A model generated the notes under the pieces. It searched no databases. It was not told where the DNA came from and was given only the letters and a program-made list of their open reading frames with translations. A stretch of 64,000 bases of DNA from Betaproteobacteria bacterium GR16-43 (GTDB lineage Bacteria > Pseudomonadota > Gammaproteobacteria > Burkholderiales > Usitatibacteraceae), in contig CP019169.1 in the NCBI GenBank assembly GCA_001953215.1, positions 248,001 through 312,000 on the forward strand, read 5' to 3'. Made by a program: the position numbers and the translations under genes. Below, piece by piece: positions 8,886-18,035 of the stretch (its first letter is position 1; the number at the start of each line of letters is the position of its first letter).

Positions 8886-9643
8886 ACCTCTACGTGAAAT
8901 CGATCGGCGCGGGACCCGACCTGGTCCTGTTGCACGGATGGGGATTGCACGGCGGCGTGTGGTCGTCCGTGATCGAGATCCTCGCGAAGCGCTTCCGGGT
9001 GCATGCCTTCGACTTGCCGGGCCACGGGTACTCGTCGTTCATTCCGTTCGGCGGGCTGGACGACGCGGCGAACCGGCTCGCGAACGTGATCCCCATGGGA
9101 ACCGTGGTCTGCGGCTGGTCGATGGGCGGCTTGATCGCGCAGCGCCTGGCGCTTCGCCACCCGGCGCGCGTTCGCGCCCTCGCGCTCGTGAGCACCACGC
9201 CCTGCTTTCTCGTGCGCGACGATTGGCCCCACGCGATGAAATCCGAGATCCTCACGGGCTTCGCGGCCGGACTGCGCACCGATTTCAACGCGACCCTGAA
9301 GACCTTCGTCGCCTTGAACGCCCTCGGAGGCGCGAGCACCCGGGAGACGATCCGCCGCCTCGCCGACGAGATGCTCTCGCGCGGCGTACCCGATCCCAGC
9401 GCGCTCGACGCGGGACTCGCGATGCTGCAGGAAACCGACCTGCGCACCGAAGTCCGTGCGCTCGCGCAGAAGACGGTCGTCATCCACGGTGCGCGCGACG
9501 CGCTCGCCCCCGTCGAGGCCGGACGCTGGCTTGCGGCGAACCTGCGCTCCGCGAGCCTCGTCGAGTTCGAGGACGCCGCGCACCTGCCGTTCATCTCGCA
9601 CCCCGACGCGTTCGCGGCCGCCCTCGACCCGCTCCATGGCTGA
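8882..9643 (+). CDS. bioH: Pimeloyl-ACP methyl ester carboxylesterase
   Basis: 253 residues, alpha/beta hydrolase. BioH removes the methyl ester that BioC adds, ending the pimelate-building phase. The nucleophile is Ser80 in 'CGWSMGGL'; 'VIHGARDALAP' carries the acid residue and 'AAHLPF' the histidine. 'LLHGWGLHGGVW' forms the oxyanion region, as in E. coli BioH. The ATG overlaps the bioF stop by four bases, and its end overlaps bioC by eight. Having bioH inside the operon differs from E. coli, where it is unlinked. Confidence 0.93.
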   Translation: MNLYVKSIGAGPDLVLLHGWGLHGGVWSSVIEILAKRFRVHAFDLPGHGYSSFIPFGGLDDAANRLANVIPMGTVVCGWSMGGLIAQRLALRHPARVRALALVSTTPCFLVRDDWPHAMKSEILTGFAAGLRTDFNATLKTFVALNALGGASTRETIRRLADEMLSRGVPDPSALDAGLAMLQETDLRTEVRALAQKTVVIHGARDALAPVEAGRWLAANLRSASLVEFEDAAHLPFISHPDAFAAALDPLHG

Positions 9644-10499
9644 AGCGCAGGCGCTCGAGAAGCGCTCGATCCGCCGTTCGTTCGACCGCGCAGCGCCCGG
9701 CTACGACCAGCATGCGGTCCTGCAGCGCGAAGTCGGAGCGCGATTGCTGGAACACCTCGACCCGATCGTGCTCGAACCGGCGCGCATCGTGGACCTGGGT
9801 TGCGGCACCGGGGCCGCGTTCGCCCCGCTCGCGAAGCGCTATCCCAGGGCCGCCGTGACGGGCCTCGACCTAGCGCCCTCGATGCTGGCCATCGCAGCAC
9901 GCCGGACGCCATGGTGGAAACGGGCGCTCGGCGGCACCACCCCCGCTCTCGTATGCGCCGATGCCGAGCGCTTGCCCCTGGCTTCGGCGAGCACGCAGCT
10001 CGTGCACTCCAACCTGGCCCTGCAGTGGTGCCGGCCCGAGCTCGTGTTCGCGGAGGCGGCCCGCGTGCTCGCGCCCGGCGGGCTCTTCCTCTTCTCGACG
10101 TTCGGTCCCGACACGCTGCGCGAATTGCGCGAGTCGTTCCGCAAGGTGGACGGCGGAGCCCACGTCCACGCCTTCATCGACATGCACGACCTGGGCGATG
10201 CGCTCGTCCACTCCGGCTTCGCGGACCCCGTGATGGAAATGGACATGGTCACGCTCGAATACGCCACGGCCGAAGCGGTGGCGCGCGACCTGAAGGCGAT
10301 CGGCGCCCGCAACGCGCTGGCACAGCGCTCGCGCGGGCTCGCCGGGCGCGGCCGCTGGCGGCGCATGGCCGAGCACTACGAAGCGTTCCGGCGCAACGGC
10401 GCATTGCCCGCCACGTATGAAGTGATCTACGGCCATGCGTGGAAGGTTCCGCCGAAGAAGCTCGCCGACGGCCGGCAAGTGATGGAGTTCCGGCGCTGA
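9636..10499 (+). CDS. bioC: Malonyl-ACP O-methyltransferase
   Basis: 287 residues. Methylates the free carboxyl of malonyl-ACP so the fatty-acid machinery can build the pimeloyl chain. AdoMet motif I is 'IVDLGCGTGAAFAPL'; also present are 'GLDLAPSML', 'SNLALQWC' and 'RVLAPGGLFLFSTFGPDTL', all typical of BioC. The start at 9636 was chosen because it gives 'MAEAQALEKRSIRRSFDRAA', the conserved BioC N-terminus, and an eight-base overlap with bioH. Its stop shares one base with bioD (TGATG). Confidence 0.94.
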   Translation: MAEAQALEKRSIRRSFDRAAPGYDQHAVLQREVGARLLEHLDPIVLEPARIVDLGCGTGAAFAPLAKRYPRAAVTGLDLAPSMLAIAARRTPWWKRALGGTTPALVCADAERLPLASASTQLVHSNLALQWCRPELVFAEAARVLAPGGLFLFSTFGPDTLRELRESFRKVDGGAHVHAFIDMHDLGDALVHSGFADPVMEMDMVTLEYATAEAVARDLKAIGARNALAQRSRGLAGRGRWRRMAEHYEAFRRNGALPATYEVIYGHAWKVPPKKLADGRQVMEFRR

Positions 10500-11197
10500 T
10501 GCGCGGCGTGTTCGTCACGGGCACCGACACCGGCGTCGGCAAGACCGTCGCGGCGTGCGCGCTCGTGCATGCGCTTCGCGGCCTCGGCGTGCGCGTGGCG
10601 CCGATGAAGCCGGTCGCCGCGGGCGCCGATCACGCAGCCGGGCGCTTCGCGAATGCGGACAGCCTTGCGCTGATCGCCGCGGCCGGCTGGGAAGCGGACA
10701 CGCTGGACGACGTGACCCCGGTCCTCCTGAGGGAGCCGATGGCGCCGCACATCGCCGCGCGCCGCGAAGGCGTGGAGATCGAACGCGCCCCGATCTTCGA
10801 GGCCTTCTCGCGCCTCGCCAGGCGCGGCGACTTCGCGGTCGTCGAAGGCGTGGGCGGCTTCCTCGTCCCGCTCGGTCCGGGCTTCGACGCCTCCGACCTC
10901 GCCCGCGAGCTCGGCCTGCCGGTCGTCCTCGTCGTGGGCCTGCGGCTCGGGTGCCTCAACCATGCGCTGCTCACCGCGCGCGCCATCCACGCGAGCGGGC
11001 TGCCCTTCGCGGGCTGGATCGCCAACGCGATCGATCCGGCCATGGCGGCCGCCGGCGAGAACCTCGACACGCTGCGCGAGCGCCTCGAGGCTCCCCTGCT
11101 GGGCCAGCTTCCGTACGTGGCCACGCCCGATCCGCACCGCCTCGCGAGCCACCTCGACGTGTCGACCCTGGTCCCGATGAACGTCGTCTCGCGATGA
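10499..11197 (+). CDS. bioD: Dethiobiotin synthetase
   Basis: 232 residues. ATP-dependent carboxylation and ring closure of diaminopelargonate to dethiobiotin. The P-loop 'FVTGTDTGVGKTVAAC' opens the protein, 'PMKPVAAG' is the substrate loop and 'VVEGVGGFLVPL' is the second conserved block. The start at 10499 matches family length and shares a base with the bioC stop; a longer frame from 10439 lies inside bioC. The end overlaps the HAD gene by four bases. Confidence 0.94.
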   Translation: MRGVFVTGTDTGVGKTVAACALVHALRGLGVRVAPMKPVAAGADHAAGRFANADSLALIAAAGWEADTLDDVTPVLLREPMAPHIAARREGVEIERAPIFEAFSRLARRGDFAVVEGVGGFLVPLGPGFDASDLARELGLPVVLVVGLRLGCLNHALLTARAIHASGLPFAGWIANAIDPAMAAAGENLDTLRERLEAPLLGQLPYVATPDPHRLASHLDVSTLVPMNVVSR

Positions 11198-11850
11198 ACA
11201 CCGTCTTCTTCGACCTCGACGGCACGCTGACGGATCCGCGCGAAGGCATCACGCGTTCCATCGCCCACGCCCTGCAGCGCATGGGCCGCGAGCCGCCGCC
11301 CCTGGACGACCTGTGCTTCGCGATCGGTCCGCCGCTGCGCGCCTCGCTCGCCCGCCTGCTCGGGGACGATCGCCGCGAAACGGTCGAGCAGGCGCTCGCG
11401 CACTACCGCGAACGTTTCGCCGACATCGGCCTGTTCGAGAACACGCCGTACGAAGGCATCGCCGAGACGCTCGGCGCCCTCAAGGCCCTGGGCGCGCGGC
11501 TCTTCGTGGCGACCTCCAAGCCCCTGGTCTACGCCGAACGCATCGTGCGGCACTTCGGGCTCGACACGCACTTCGACGCCATCCACGGCTGCGAGCTGGA
11601 TGGCACGCGCGAGGACAAGCGCGTGCTCCTGCCGCACATCGTCGACACGCACAACCTCGCGGGACAGCGCATCGCGATGGTCGGCGACCGGGGCGTGGAC
11701 ATGGTCGCCGCCCGGCTGCATGGCCTGGCCGCCGTCGGAGCGCTTTGGGGTTACGGAAGCGCGGACGAACTCGTCGCGGCGGGCGCGGAAGTCCTTTGCG
11801 ATTCACCCGCAGCCCTTCGCACCAAACTGGTCCACATGCACCACGCCTAG
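11194..11850 (+). CDS. HAD-family phosphatase (phosphoglycolate phosphatase-like)
   Basis: 218 residues. Haloacid-dehalogenase motifs are all present: motif I 'VFFDLDGTLTD', motif II 'FVATSKPL', the lysine region 'REDKRVLLPHI' and motif IV 'IAMVGDRGVDMVAA'. It resembles Gph/PpaX-type enzymes that dephosphorylate phosphoglycolate or pyrophosphate. The ATGA overlap with bioD makes it the sixth gene of the biotin operon, although no biotin step obviously needs it; a link to biotin is inferred only from position. Confidence 0.85.
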   Translation: MNTVFFDLDGTLTDPREGITRSIAHALQRMGREPPPLDDLCFAIGPPLRASLARLLGDDRRETVEQALAHYRERFADIGLFENTPYEGIAETLGALKALGARLFVATSKPLVYAERIVRHFGLDTHFDAIHGCELDGTREDKRVLLPHIVDTHNLAGQRIAMVGDRGVDMVAARLHGLAAVGALWGYGSADELVAAGAEVLCDSPAALRTKLVHMHHA

Positions 11851-11905
11851 CACCGGTGCAGTGCGTTGGCGCGCAAGCGCGACGCGCCTCGCCCCACAAA
11901 CCGGC

Positions 11906-11921
11906 TGGCACGCTTGCTGCT
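11906..11921 (+). promoter_or_regulatory. Sigma-54 (RpoN) promoter
   Basis: TGGCAC at 11906-11911, five bases, then CTGCT. This gives GG and GC dinucleotides exactly ten bases apart, as required at -24/-12, with one mismatch to the TGGCAC-N5-TTGC consensus. It lies 35 bases before the transporter ATG. A ten-base palindrome GCACCGGTGC (11850-11859) upstream is a possible activator half-site pair but lacks the spacing of the NtrC consensus. RpoN control fits nitrogen-scavenging genes. Confidence 0.65.
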
Positions 11922-11955
11922 CGATGGTTCCCGACGCACTTCCCGGGGACCGCGC

Positions 11956-13296
11956 ATGAGCCTGTTCGACAATCCATACGATCCGAACGCCCGTCTCGCT
12001 TGCGCGTGCGGCCGCCATTCCGACCGCGCCGCCCACGAAGCCGACACCGAAGCCCTGTCCGCCCAGGCGCTCGAGACCGCCGTGCTGAAGGCGCTCTTCC
12101 CCCGCGATGCCGAACGCCGCCGCTTCCTCCGGGCGGTCGGGGCGACCGCCGCCAACGCCGCGATCGCGAGCCTCTTCCCGCTCGGCGCGCTGCAGGCCAT
12201 GGCGCAGGAGAAGGGCAAGCTCGAGAAGAAGGACGTGAAGATCGGCTTCATCCCGATCACCTGCGCCACGCCGCTCATCATGTCCGCGCCCCTGGGCTTC
12301 TACGAGAAACAGGGCCTGAACGTCACGCTGGTGAAGACGGCGGGATGGGCGCTGATCCGCGACAAGGTGATGAACAAGGAGTACGACGCATCCCACATGC
12401 TCGCGCCGATGCCGCTCGCCATGTCGATGGGCGTGGGTTCGAACGCGGTCGCGATGAACGTGGCCACGATCCAGAATTCCAACGGCCAGGCGATCACGCT
12501 GGCGATGAAGCACAAGGACAAGCGCGACCCGAAGCAGTGGAAGGGCTTCAAGTTCGCGGTGCCGTTCGAATACTCGATGCACAACTTCCTGCTGCGCTAC
12601 TACGTGGCGGAGCACGGCCTCGATCCCGACAAGGACATCCAGATCCGCGTGGTCCCGCCCCCGGAGATGGTGGCCAACCTGCGTTCCGACAACCTCGACG
12701 GCTACCTCGGCCCCGACCCCTTCAACCAGCGCGCGGTCTACGACCAGATCGGATTCATCCACATCCTCACCAGGGAGATCTGGGACGGGCATCCGTGCTG
12801 CTCCTTCGGCGTGCGCACCGAATGGGTGAAGGAAAACCCGAACACGTTCGCCGCGATGTACCGCGCGGTCCTGAGCGCCGCCGCCATGGCCGCGGGCCCG
12901 GAGAATCGCACGACGATCGCCAACGCCATCGCGCCGGCCAACTACCTGAACCAACCGGTGCCCGTGCTCGAGCAGGTGCTCACCGGCAAATACGCCGACG
13001 GCCTCGGCAACATCAAGACCGTGCCCAACCGCATCGAGTTCGACCCGGTGCCGTGGAGCGCGCTCGGCGTGTGGATCCTCACGCAGATGAAGCGCTGGGG
13101 CTACGTGAAGGGCGACGTGCAGTACAAGAGCATCGTCGACCAGGTCTACCTCATGACCGACGCGAAGAAGCGCATGAAGGAGGAAGGCATCGCCGCGCCG
13201 GCGGAGATGCCCAAGAAGATCATCGTGATGGGCAAGGCATTCGACGCGAGCAAGCCCGACGCGTACGTGCAGGGCTTTGCCATCAAGAAGGCTTGA
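11956..13296 (+). CDS. NrtA/CmpA-type ABC transporter substrate-binding protein (cyanate/nitrate)
   Basis: 446 residues. The core reads 'VKIGFIPITCATPLIMSAPL' then 'EYDASHMLAPMPLAMSMGVG', typical of the NrtA/CmpA binding proteins for nitrate, bicarbonate or cyanate. Export is by Tat: twin arginines in 'RRRFLRAVGATAANAAIA' at 54-71. The Tat signal is preceded by about 50 residues including 'CACGRH' (16-21), an unusual N-terminal extension. The start at 11956 follows the RpoN-type promoter. The downstream permease, ATPase and cyanase suggest cyanate as substrate, but nitrate cannot be excluded. Confidence 0.88.
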   Translation: MSLFDNPYDPNARLACACGRHSDRAAHEADTEALSAQALETAVLKALFPRDAERRRFLRAVGATAANAAIASLFPLGALQAMAQEKGKLEKKDVKIGFIPITCATPLIMSAPLGFYEKQGLNVTLVKTAGWALIRDKVMNKEYDASHMLAPMPLAMSMGVGSNAVAMNVATIQNSNGQAITLAMKHKDKRDPKQWKGFKFAVPFEYSMHNFLLRYYVAEHGLDPDKDIQIRVVPPPEMVANLRSDNLDGYLGPDPFNQRAVYDQIGFIHILTREIWDGHPCCSFGVRTEWVKENPNTFAAMYRAVLSAAAMAAGPENRTTIANAIAPANYLNQPVPVLEQVLTGKYADGLGNIKTVPNRIEFDPVPWSALGVWILTQMKRWGYVKGDVQYKSIVDQVYLMTDAKKRMKEEGIAAPAEMPKKIIVMGKAFDASKPDAYVQGFAIKKA

Positions 13297-13326
13297 CGGT
13301 GCATTCGCCCCGCCAGAAGGCCTGAC

Positions 13327-14160
13327 GTGCGCGAGCGCGCGAAGTCCTGGGTCCTTTCGCTGCTGCTGCTCGCGGTGCTGCTGTTCTCGTGGCATCTCGC
13401 GAGCCTGCCCAAGTCGGGGCCGGCCACCGGCATGGATCCCGAATACGCGAAGATGATGGGCCTGGACAAGCCCAAGAGCGATGGCCTGCCCACGCTCTCG
13501 CAGATGGGTGCCACCGTCCGGAAGCAGCTCTCCAACCCGTTCTACGACGCCGGCTCGAACGACAAGGGCATCGGCATCCAGCTCGCGTACTCGCTGGGTC
13601 GCGTGGGCCTCGGCTTCTTCCTCGCCGCGCTGGTCGCGATCCCGCTGGGCTTCGTGATCGGGCTCTCGCCGGTCGTGCACCGCGCGCTGAACCCGTTCAT
13701 CCAGGTGCTGAAACCGATCTCGCCGCTCGCCTGGATGCCGCTCGCGCTCTACACCATCAAGGACTCGGCGACCTCGTCCATCTTCGTGATCTTCATCTGC
13801 TCCGTGTGGCCGATGCTCATCAACACCGCGCACGGCGTCTCGAGCGTGCGGCGCGAATGGCTGAACGTCGCGCGCACGCTGGAAGCCGGAACGATGCGCA
13901 CGTGCTTCGAGGTGATCCTGCCCGCCGCCGCACCCGTGATCCTGACCGGAGCGCGCATCTCGATGGGGATCGCCTGGCTGGTGATCGTCGCCGCCGAGAT
14001 GCTGGTGGGCAACCTCGGCGTGGGCTACTTCGTCTGGAACGAGTGGAACAACCTGTCGCTCGCCAACGTGATCTTCGCGATCCTCGTGATCGGCGTGGTG
14101 GGAATGATCCTGGATCTCCTCTTCGGCGCGCTGCAACGCGCGGTCACCTTCGTCGAATGA
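13327..14160 (+). CDS. ABC transporter permease (NrtB/CynB type)
   Basis: 277 residues from a GTG preceded by AGAAGG. An N-terminal membrane segment (about 7-26) is followed by a roughly 70-residue loop, then five further hydrophobic segments from 'GRVGLGFFLAALVAIPLGFV' onward. The binding-protein-dependent transport loop lies around 'EAGTMRTCFEVILPAAAPVI'. The long loop after the first helix is typical of nitrate/cyanate-type permeases. Its stop overlaps the ATPase start (ATGA). Confidence 0.9.
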   Translation: MRERAKSWVLSLLLLAVLLFSWHLASLPKSGPATGMDPEYAKMMGLDKPKSDGLPTLSQMGATVRKQLSNPFYDAGSNDKGIGIQLAYSLGRVGLGFFLAALVAIPLGFVIGLSPVVHRALNPFIQVLKPISPLAWMPLALYTIKDSATSSIFVIFICSVWPMLINTAHGVSSVRREWLNVARTLEAGTMRTCFEVILPAAAPVILTGARISMGIAWLVIVAAEMLVGNLGVGYFVWNEWNNLSLANVIFAILVIGVVGMILDLLFGALQRAVTFVE

Positions 14161-15029
14161 GCACGGGCCTGCCCCCTTTCCTCCAGGTGCGCGGCCTCGC
14201 GAAGCGCTTCGACGGGGCCCCGAAGCCGGTGTTCGCCAACGTCGCCTTCACGCTCGAGCGCGGCGAGTTCGTCTGCGTGATCGGCCACTCGGGTTGCGGC
14301 AAGACCACGATCCTCAACATTCTCGCCGGCCTCGACACCGCGACGCTGGGCGAAGTGACGATGGACGGCCGCGAGGTCGCGGGCCCCAGCCTCGACCGCG
14401 GCGTCGTCTTCCAGGGCCACGCGTTGATGCCCTGGTTGAGCGTTCGCGGCAACATCGCCTTCGGCGTGCGCTCGCGCTGGCCCGACTGGAACCGCGAACG
14501 CATCGCCGCCCATTGCCAGAAGTACATCGACCTCGTGCACCTCACCGGCAACGAAACGAAGAAGCCCTCCGAGCTCTCCGGCGGCATGAAGCAGCGCGTG
14601 GGCATCGCGAGGGCCTTCGCCATCGAGCCCAAGATGCTGTTGCTGGACGAACCCTTCGGGGCGCTCGACGCGCTGACGCGCGGCGCCATCCAGGACGAGC
14701 TCACGCGCATCTGCGCCGAGACGCACCAGACCGTCTTCATGATCACGCACGACGTCGACGAGGCGATCCTGCTCGCCGACAAGATCCTGCTCATGACCAA
14801 CGGGCCCGAGGCGCGCATCGCCGAAGTGGTCGTGAACACGCTGCCGCGCGAGCGCACTCGGCACGACATCCACCACCACCCGCACTACTACCGCATCCGC
14901 AACCACCTCGTCGACTTCCTCGTGCACCGCTCGAAGCTGCTGCAGGAGGGGCGCGCCGAGGATGCGGCCAACGAAGACCTGCCCAGCGTCGTCCGCCCCG
15001 GCGAGACCGCGCTGAAGCAGGTCCGCTAA
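14157..15029 (+). CDS. ABC transporter ATP-binding protein (NrtD/CynD type)
   Basis: 290 residues. Walker A 'GHSGCGKTT', Q-loop 'VVFQGHALMPWLSVRGN', signature 'LSGGMKQRVGIARA', Walker B 'LLLDEPFGALDALTR' and switch histidine 'MITHDVDEA' are all intact. About 60 residues after the core, including a His-rich 'HHHPHYYRIRNHL', match the tail seen in nitrate/cyanate ATPases. Translationally coupled to the permease, with cyanase starting 12 bases after its stop. Confidence 0.92.
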   Translation: MSTGLPPFLQVRGLAKRFDGAPKPVFANVAFTLERGEFVCVIGHSGCGKTTILNILAGLDTATLGEVTMDGREVAGPSLDRGVVFQGHALMPWLSVRGNIAFGVRSRWPDWNRERIAAHCQKYIDLVHLTGNETKKPSELSGGMKQRVGIARAFAIEPKMLLLDEPFGALDALTRGAIQDELTRICAETHQTVFMITHDVDEAILLADKILLMTNGPEARIAEVVVNTLPRERTRHDIHHHPHYYRIRNHLVDFLVHRSKLLQEGRAEDAANEDLPSVVRPGETALKQVR

Positions 15030-15041
15030 CCCGGAGAACGC

Positions 15042-15494
15042 ATGAAACCCATGAATCGCGAAGACGTGACCGACCTCATCTACTCGGTGAAGGTGCAGAA
15101 GGGCATCAAGTGGGCCGACGTGGCGAAGAAGGTCGGCCAATCGAAGGAGTGGGTCACCGCCGCCTGCCTCGGGCAGATGACGCTCACCAAGGAGCAGGCC
15201 GCCAAGGTCGGCAAGATCTTCGGCCTGCCGAAGGAAGCCGTGAACCTCCTGCAAGTGGTCCCGTACAAGGGCTCGCTGCCGACCGCCGTGCCGACGGACC
15301 CGCTCATCTACCGCTGGTATGAAATCGTGAATGTCTACGGGACGACCATCAAGGAGCTGATCCACGAGGAGTTCGGCGACGGGATCATGAGCGCGATCGA
15401 TTTCAAGATGGACATCGTGCGCGAGCCCGATCCGAAGGGCGACCGGGTGCTCGTCACGCTGAATGGGAAGTTCCTGCCGTACAAAACCTACTAG
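15042..15494 (+). CDS. cynS: Cyanate hydratase (cyanase)
   Basis: 150 residues. Converts cyanate and bicarbonate to ammonia and CO2. The catalytic triad is visible: Arg91 and Glu94 in 'YRWYEIVNVYGTTIKELIHE', Ser117 in 'GDGIMSAIDFKMD'. The N-terminal half is the helix-turn-helix-like dimer domain ('TWADVAKKVGQSKEWV'-type segment). Its place directly behind an NrtA/B/D-type transporter is the main reason to read that transporter as a cyanate importer, giving the cell a nitrogen source under RpoN control. Confidence 0.97.
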   Translation: MKPMNREDVTDLIYSVKVQKGIKWADVAKKVGQSKEWVTAACLGQMTLTKEQAAKVGKIFGLPKEAVNLLQVVPYKGSLPTAVPTDPLIYRWYEIVNVYGTTIKELIHEEFGDGIMSAIDFKMDIVREPDPKGDRVLVTLNGKFLPYKTY

Positions 15495-15504
15495 GGAGAA
15501 GAGC

Positions 15505-16602
<1,098 letters not shown>

Positions 16603-16606
16603 CCGG

Positions 16607-18019
16607 CTACTGGAAGCCGACCTTGCCTTTCAGGCTCGCGAGCAGCTTCGCCGAGTCGTAGGCGGTGCCCGCCTTCATCGTCCAGACGATGTTGCGCAGC
16701 GCCTTCGGATCGTCGGCGAGGCTTCCCTTGTAGAGCACGAGGTCGGCGCGCTTGCCTTCGGCCACGCTCCCGATTTCCGCGTCGCGCCCGAGATAGATCG
16801 CGCCGTTCAGCGTCGCGATGCGCAGCGCCTGGCCTCGCGTGAACCCCGCTTCCTCGAGCAACTCGACCTGCCGCACGTTCGAGTAGCCGGGGATCACGCC
16901 GCCGTAGCCCGTCGGATCGGTGCCGGCGACGAGAAGGCCGCCCGCGTCGGCGAACTGCTTCTCCCACGCCATTGCCTTGGGCAGGATGCGGCTCCACGCG
17001 TTGTCCTTCTGCCCCGCGATCTGGCTCCAGCGCGACAGGTACGACTCGCGCAACTGCGGAATGAGGAGCTCGAGGGCCTCGGGCGCGGCGACCGGCCTCC
17101 CGGTGGCGAAGGTCTCGAACACGGTGAGCGTCGAGGTGAGCGCGACCTTCTTGTCGATCAAGTGGCGCTGCAGCGATTGCATCGCCGGATCGTCGAGCGC
17201 CAGCTTGTCGAACGACGTGCGCAGCTCGAGCGCGGTGGGGCACGCATCGGGCTTCTTGCCCGCGACGAAGTCCGTGGCCGCGAGGAACCCGTGCTCGAGG
17301 TTGTCGATGCCCATCTCCGCGGCTTCGCGATACGTCACCGCGCACAGGTGCGCCGTCACCTTCCGCTTGCCCTTGTGCGCCTCGTCGATGATCGCGCCCA
17401 GCTGCGCACGCGTGAGGCCCATGTAGCCTTTGTACGAAGTGGCGCCCGCCGAAGCCCAGTAGCGCACCATCTCGCGCGCCTGCTGCGGCGAGCGGATGCG
17501 GAAGTCCTGCATGAAAGGCGACGGTCCGTCGAGGAACGGGGCGGTCACGTCCATGTCCGGACCCGGACGCTTGCCCTCGGCGATCTCCTGCGCGACGTTG
17601 ATGTCGGCATAGGGGCTCATGCTGCCGGCCGTGCGGACCGTCGTCGCTCCGCCGGCCAGGTAGAGCTTCGGAAAGCTTTCGTAGAGCGCGCCGTAGGAGC
17701 CCGGCGCCACGGGATAGAACATGTGCTCGTGCAGCATCACGAAGCCCGGGCTCACCGAATGGCCCGTGAGATCGATCACCTTCGCGTCGACGGGAAGAAA
17801 GACCACCTTGCCCGGGCCCCACGCATGGATGCGCCCGTCGCGAACCACGATCGTCGCGTCGCGCATCGGCGCCGCGCCCGTGCCGTCGAAGACCTCGACG
17901 TGGGTCAGTGCGAGCACCGGGCCCTCGAGGGCCACGAAATTTTCCTTGGGAGCGGCCGGCGCCTGGGCCGCGGCCGCGATGGGCACCAGCAGGACCAGCG
18001 CCGCGAGGATCGATTTCAC
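16607..18019 (-). CDS. Exported amidohydrolase-family metalloenzyme
   Basis: 470 residues from a GTG at 18019 giving the signal peptide 'VKSILAALVLLVPIAAAAQA'. It has an imidazolonepropionase/amidohydrolase layout: N-terminal beta part 'VLALTHVEVFDGTGAAPMRD', then 'DLTGHSVSPGFVMLHEHM', in which the metal motif is HEH rather than the usual HxH with D/T neighbours. Later 'NLEHGF' and 'VAGTDPTGYGG' supply further metal ligands, and 'GRDAEIGSVAEGKRADLVL' is the C-terminal signature. Substrate unknown; a periplasmic cyclic amide or peptide is plausible. It converges on the TRAP protein with a four-base gap. Confidence 0.82.
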   Translation of the reverse strand: MKSILAALVLLVPIAAAAQAPAAPKENFVALEGPVLALTHVEVFDGTGAAPMRDATIVVRDGRIHAWGPGKVVFLPVDAKVIDLTGHSVSPGFVMLHEHMFYPVAPGSYGALYESFPKLYLAGGATTVRTAGSMSPYADINVAQEIAEGKRPGPDMDVTAPFLDGPSPFMQDFRIRSPQQAREMVRYWASAGATSYKGYMGLTRAQLGAIIDEAHKGKRKVTAHLCAVTYREAAEMGIDNLEHGFLAATDFVAGKKPDACPTALELRTSFDKLALDDPAMQSLQRHLIDKKVALTSTLTVFETFATGRPVAAPEALELLIPQLRESYLSRWSQIAGQKDNAWSRILPKAMAWEKQFADAGGLLVAGTDPTGYGGVIPGYSNVRQVELLEEAGFTRGQALRIATLNGAIYLGRDAEIGSVAEGKRADLVLYKGSLADDPKALRNIVWTMKAGTAYDSAKLLASLKGKVGFQ

Positions 18020-18035
18020 CGGAGAGTTCTCCCTG

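Noticed and set aside
11838-11860. NtrC-binding site upstream of the sigma-54 promoter
   Set aside because: TGCACC and GGTGCA are present but 12 rather than about 5 bases apart, so the consensus is not met.
11313-14136. Very long frames of 670 and 777 codons overlapping the ABC transporter region
   Set aside because: They run through several real genes in shifted or antisense frames and have low-complexity Arg/Gly/His composition.
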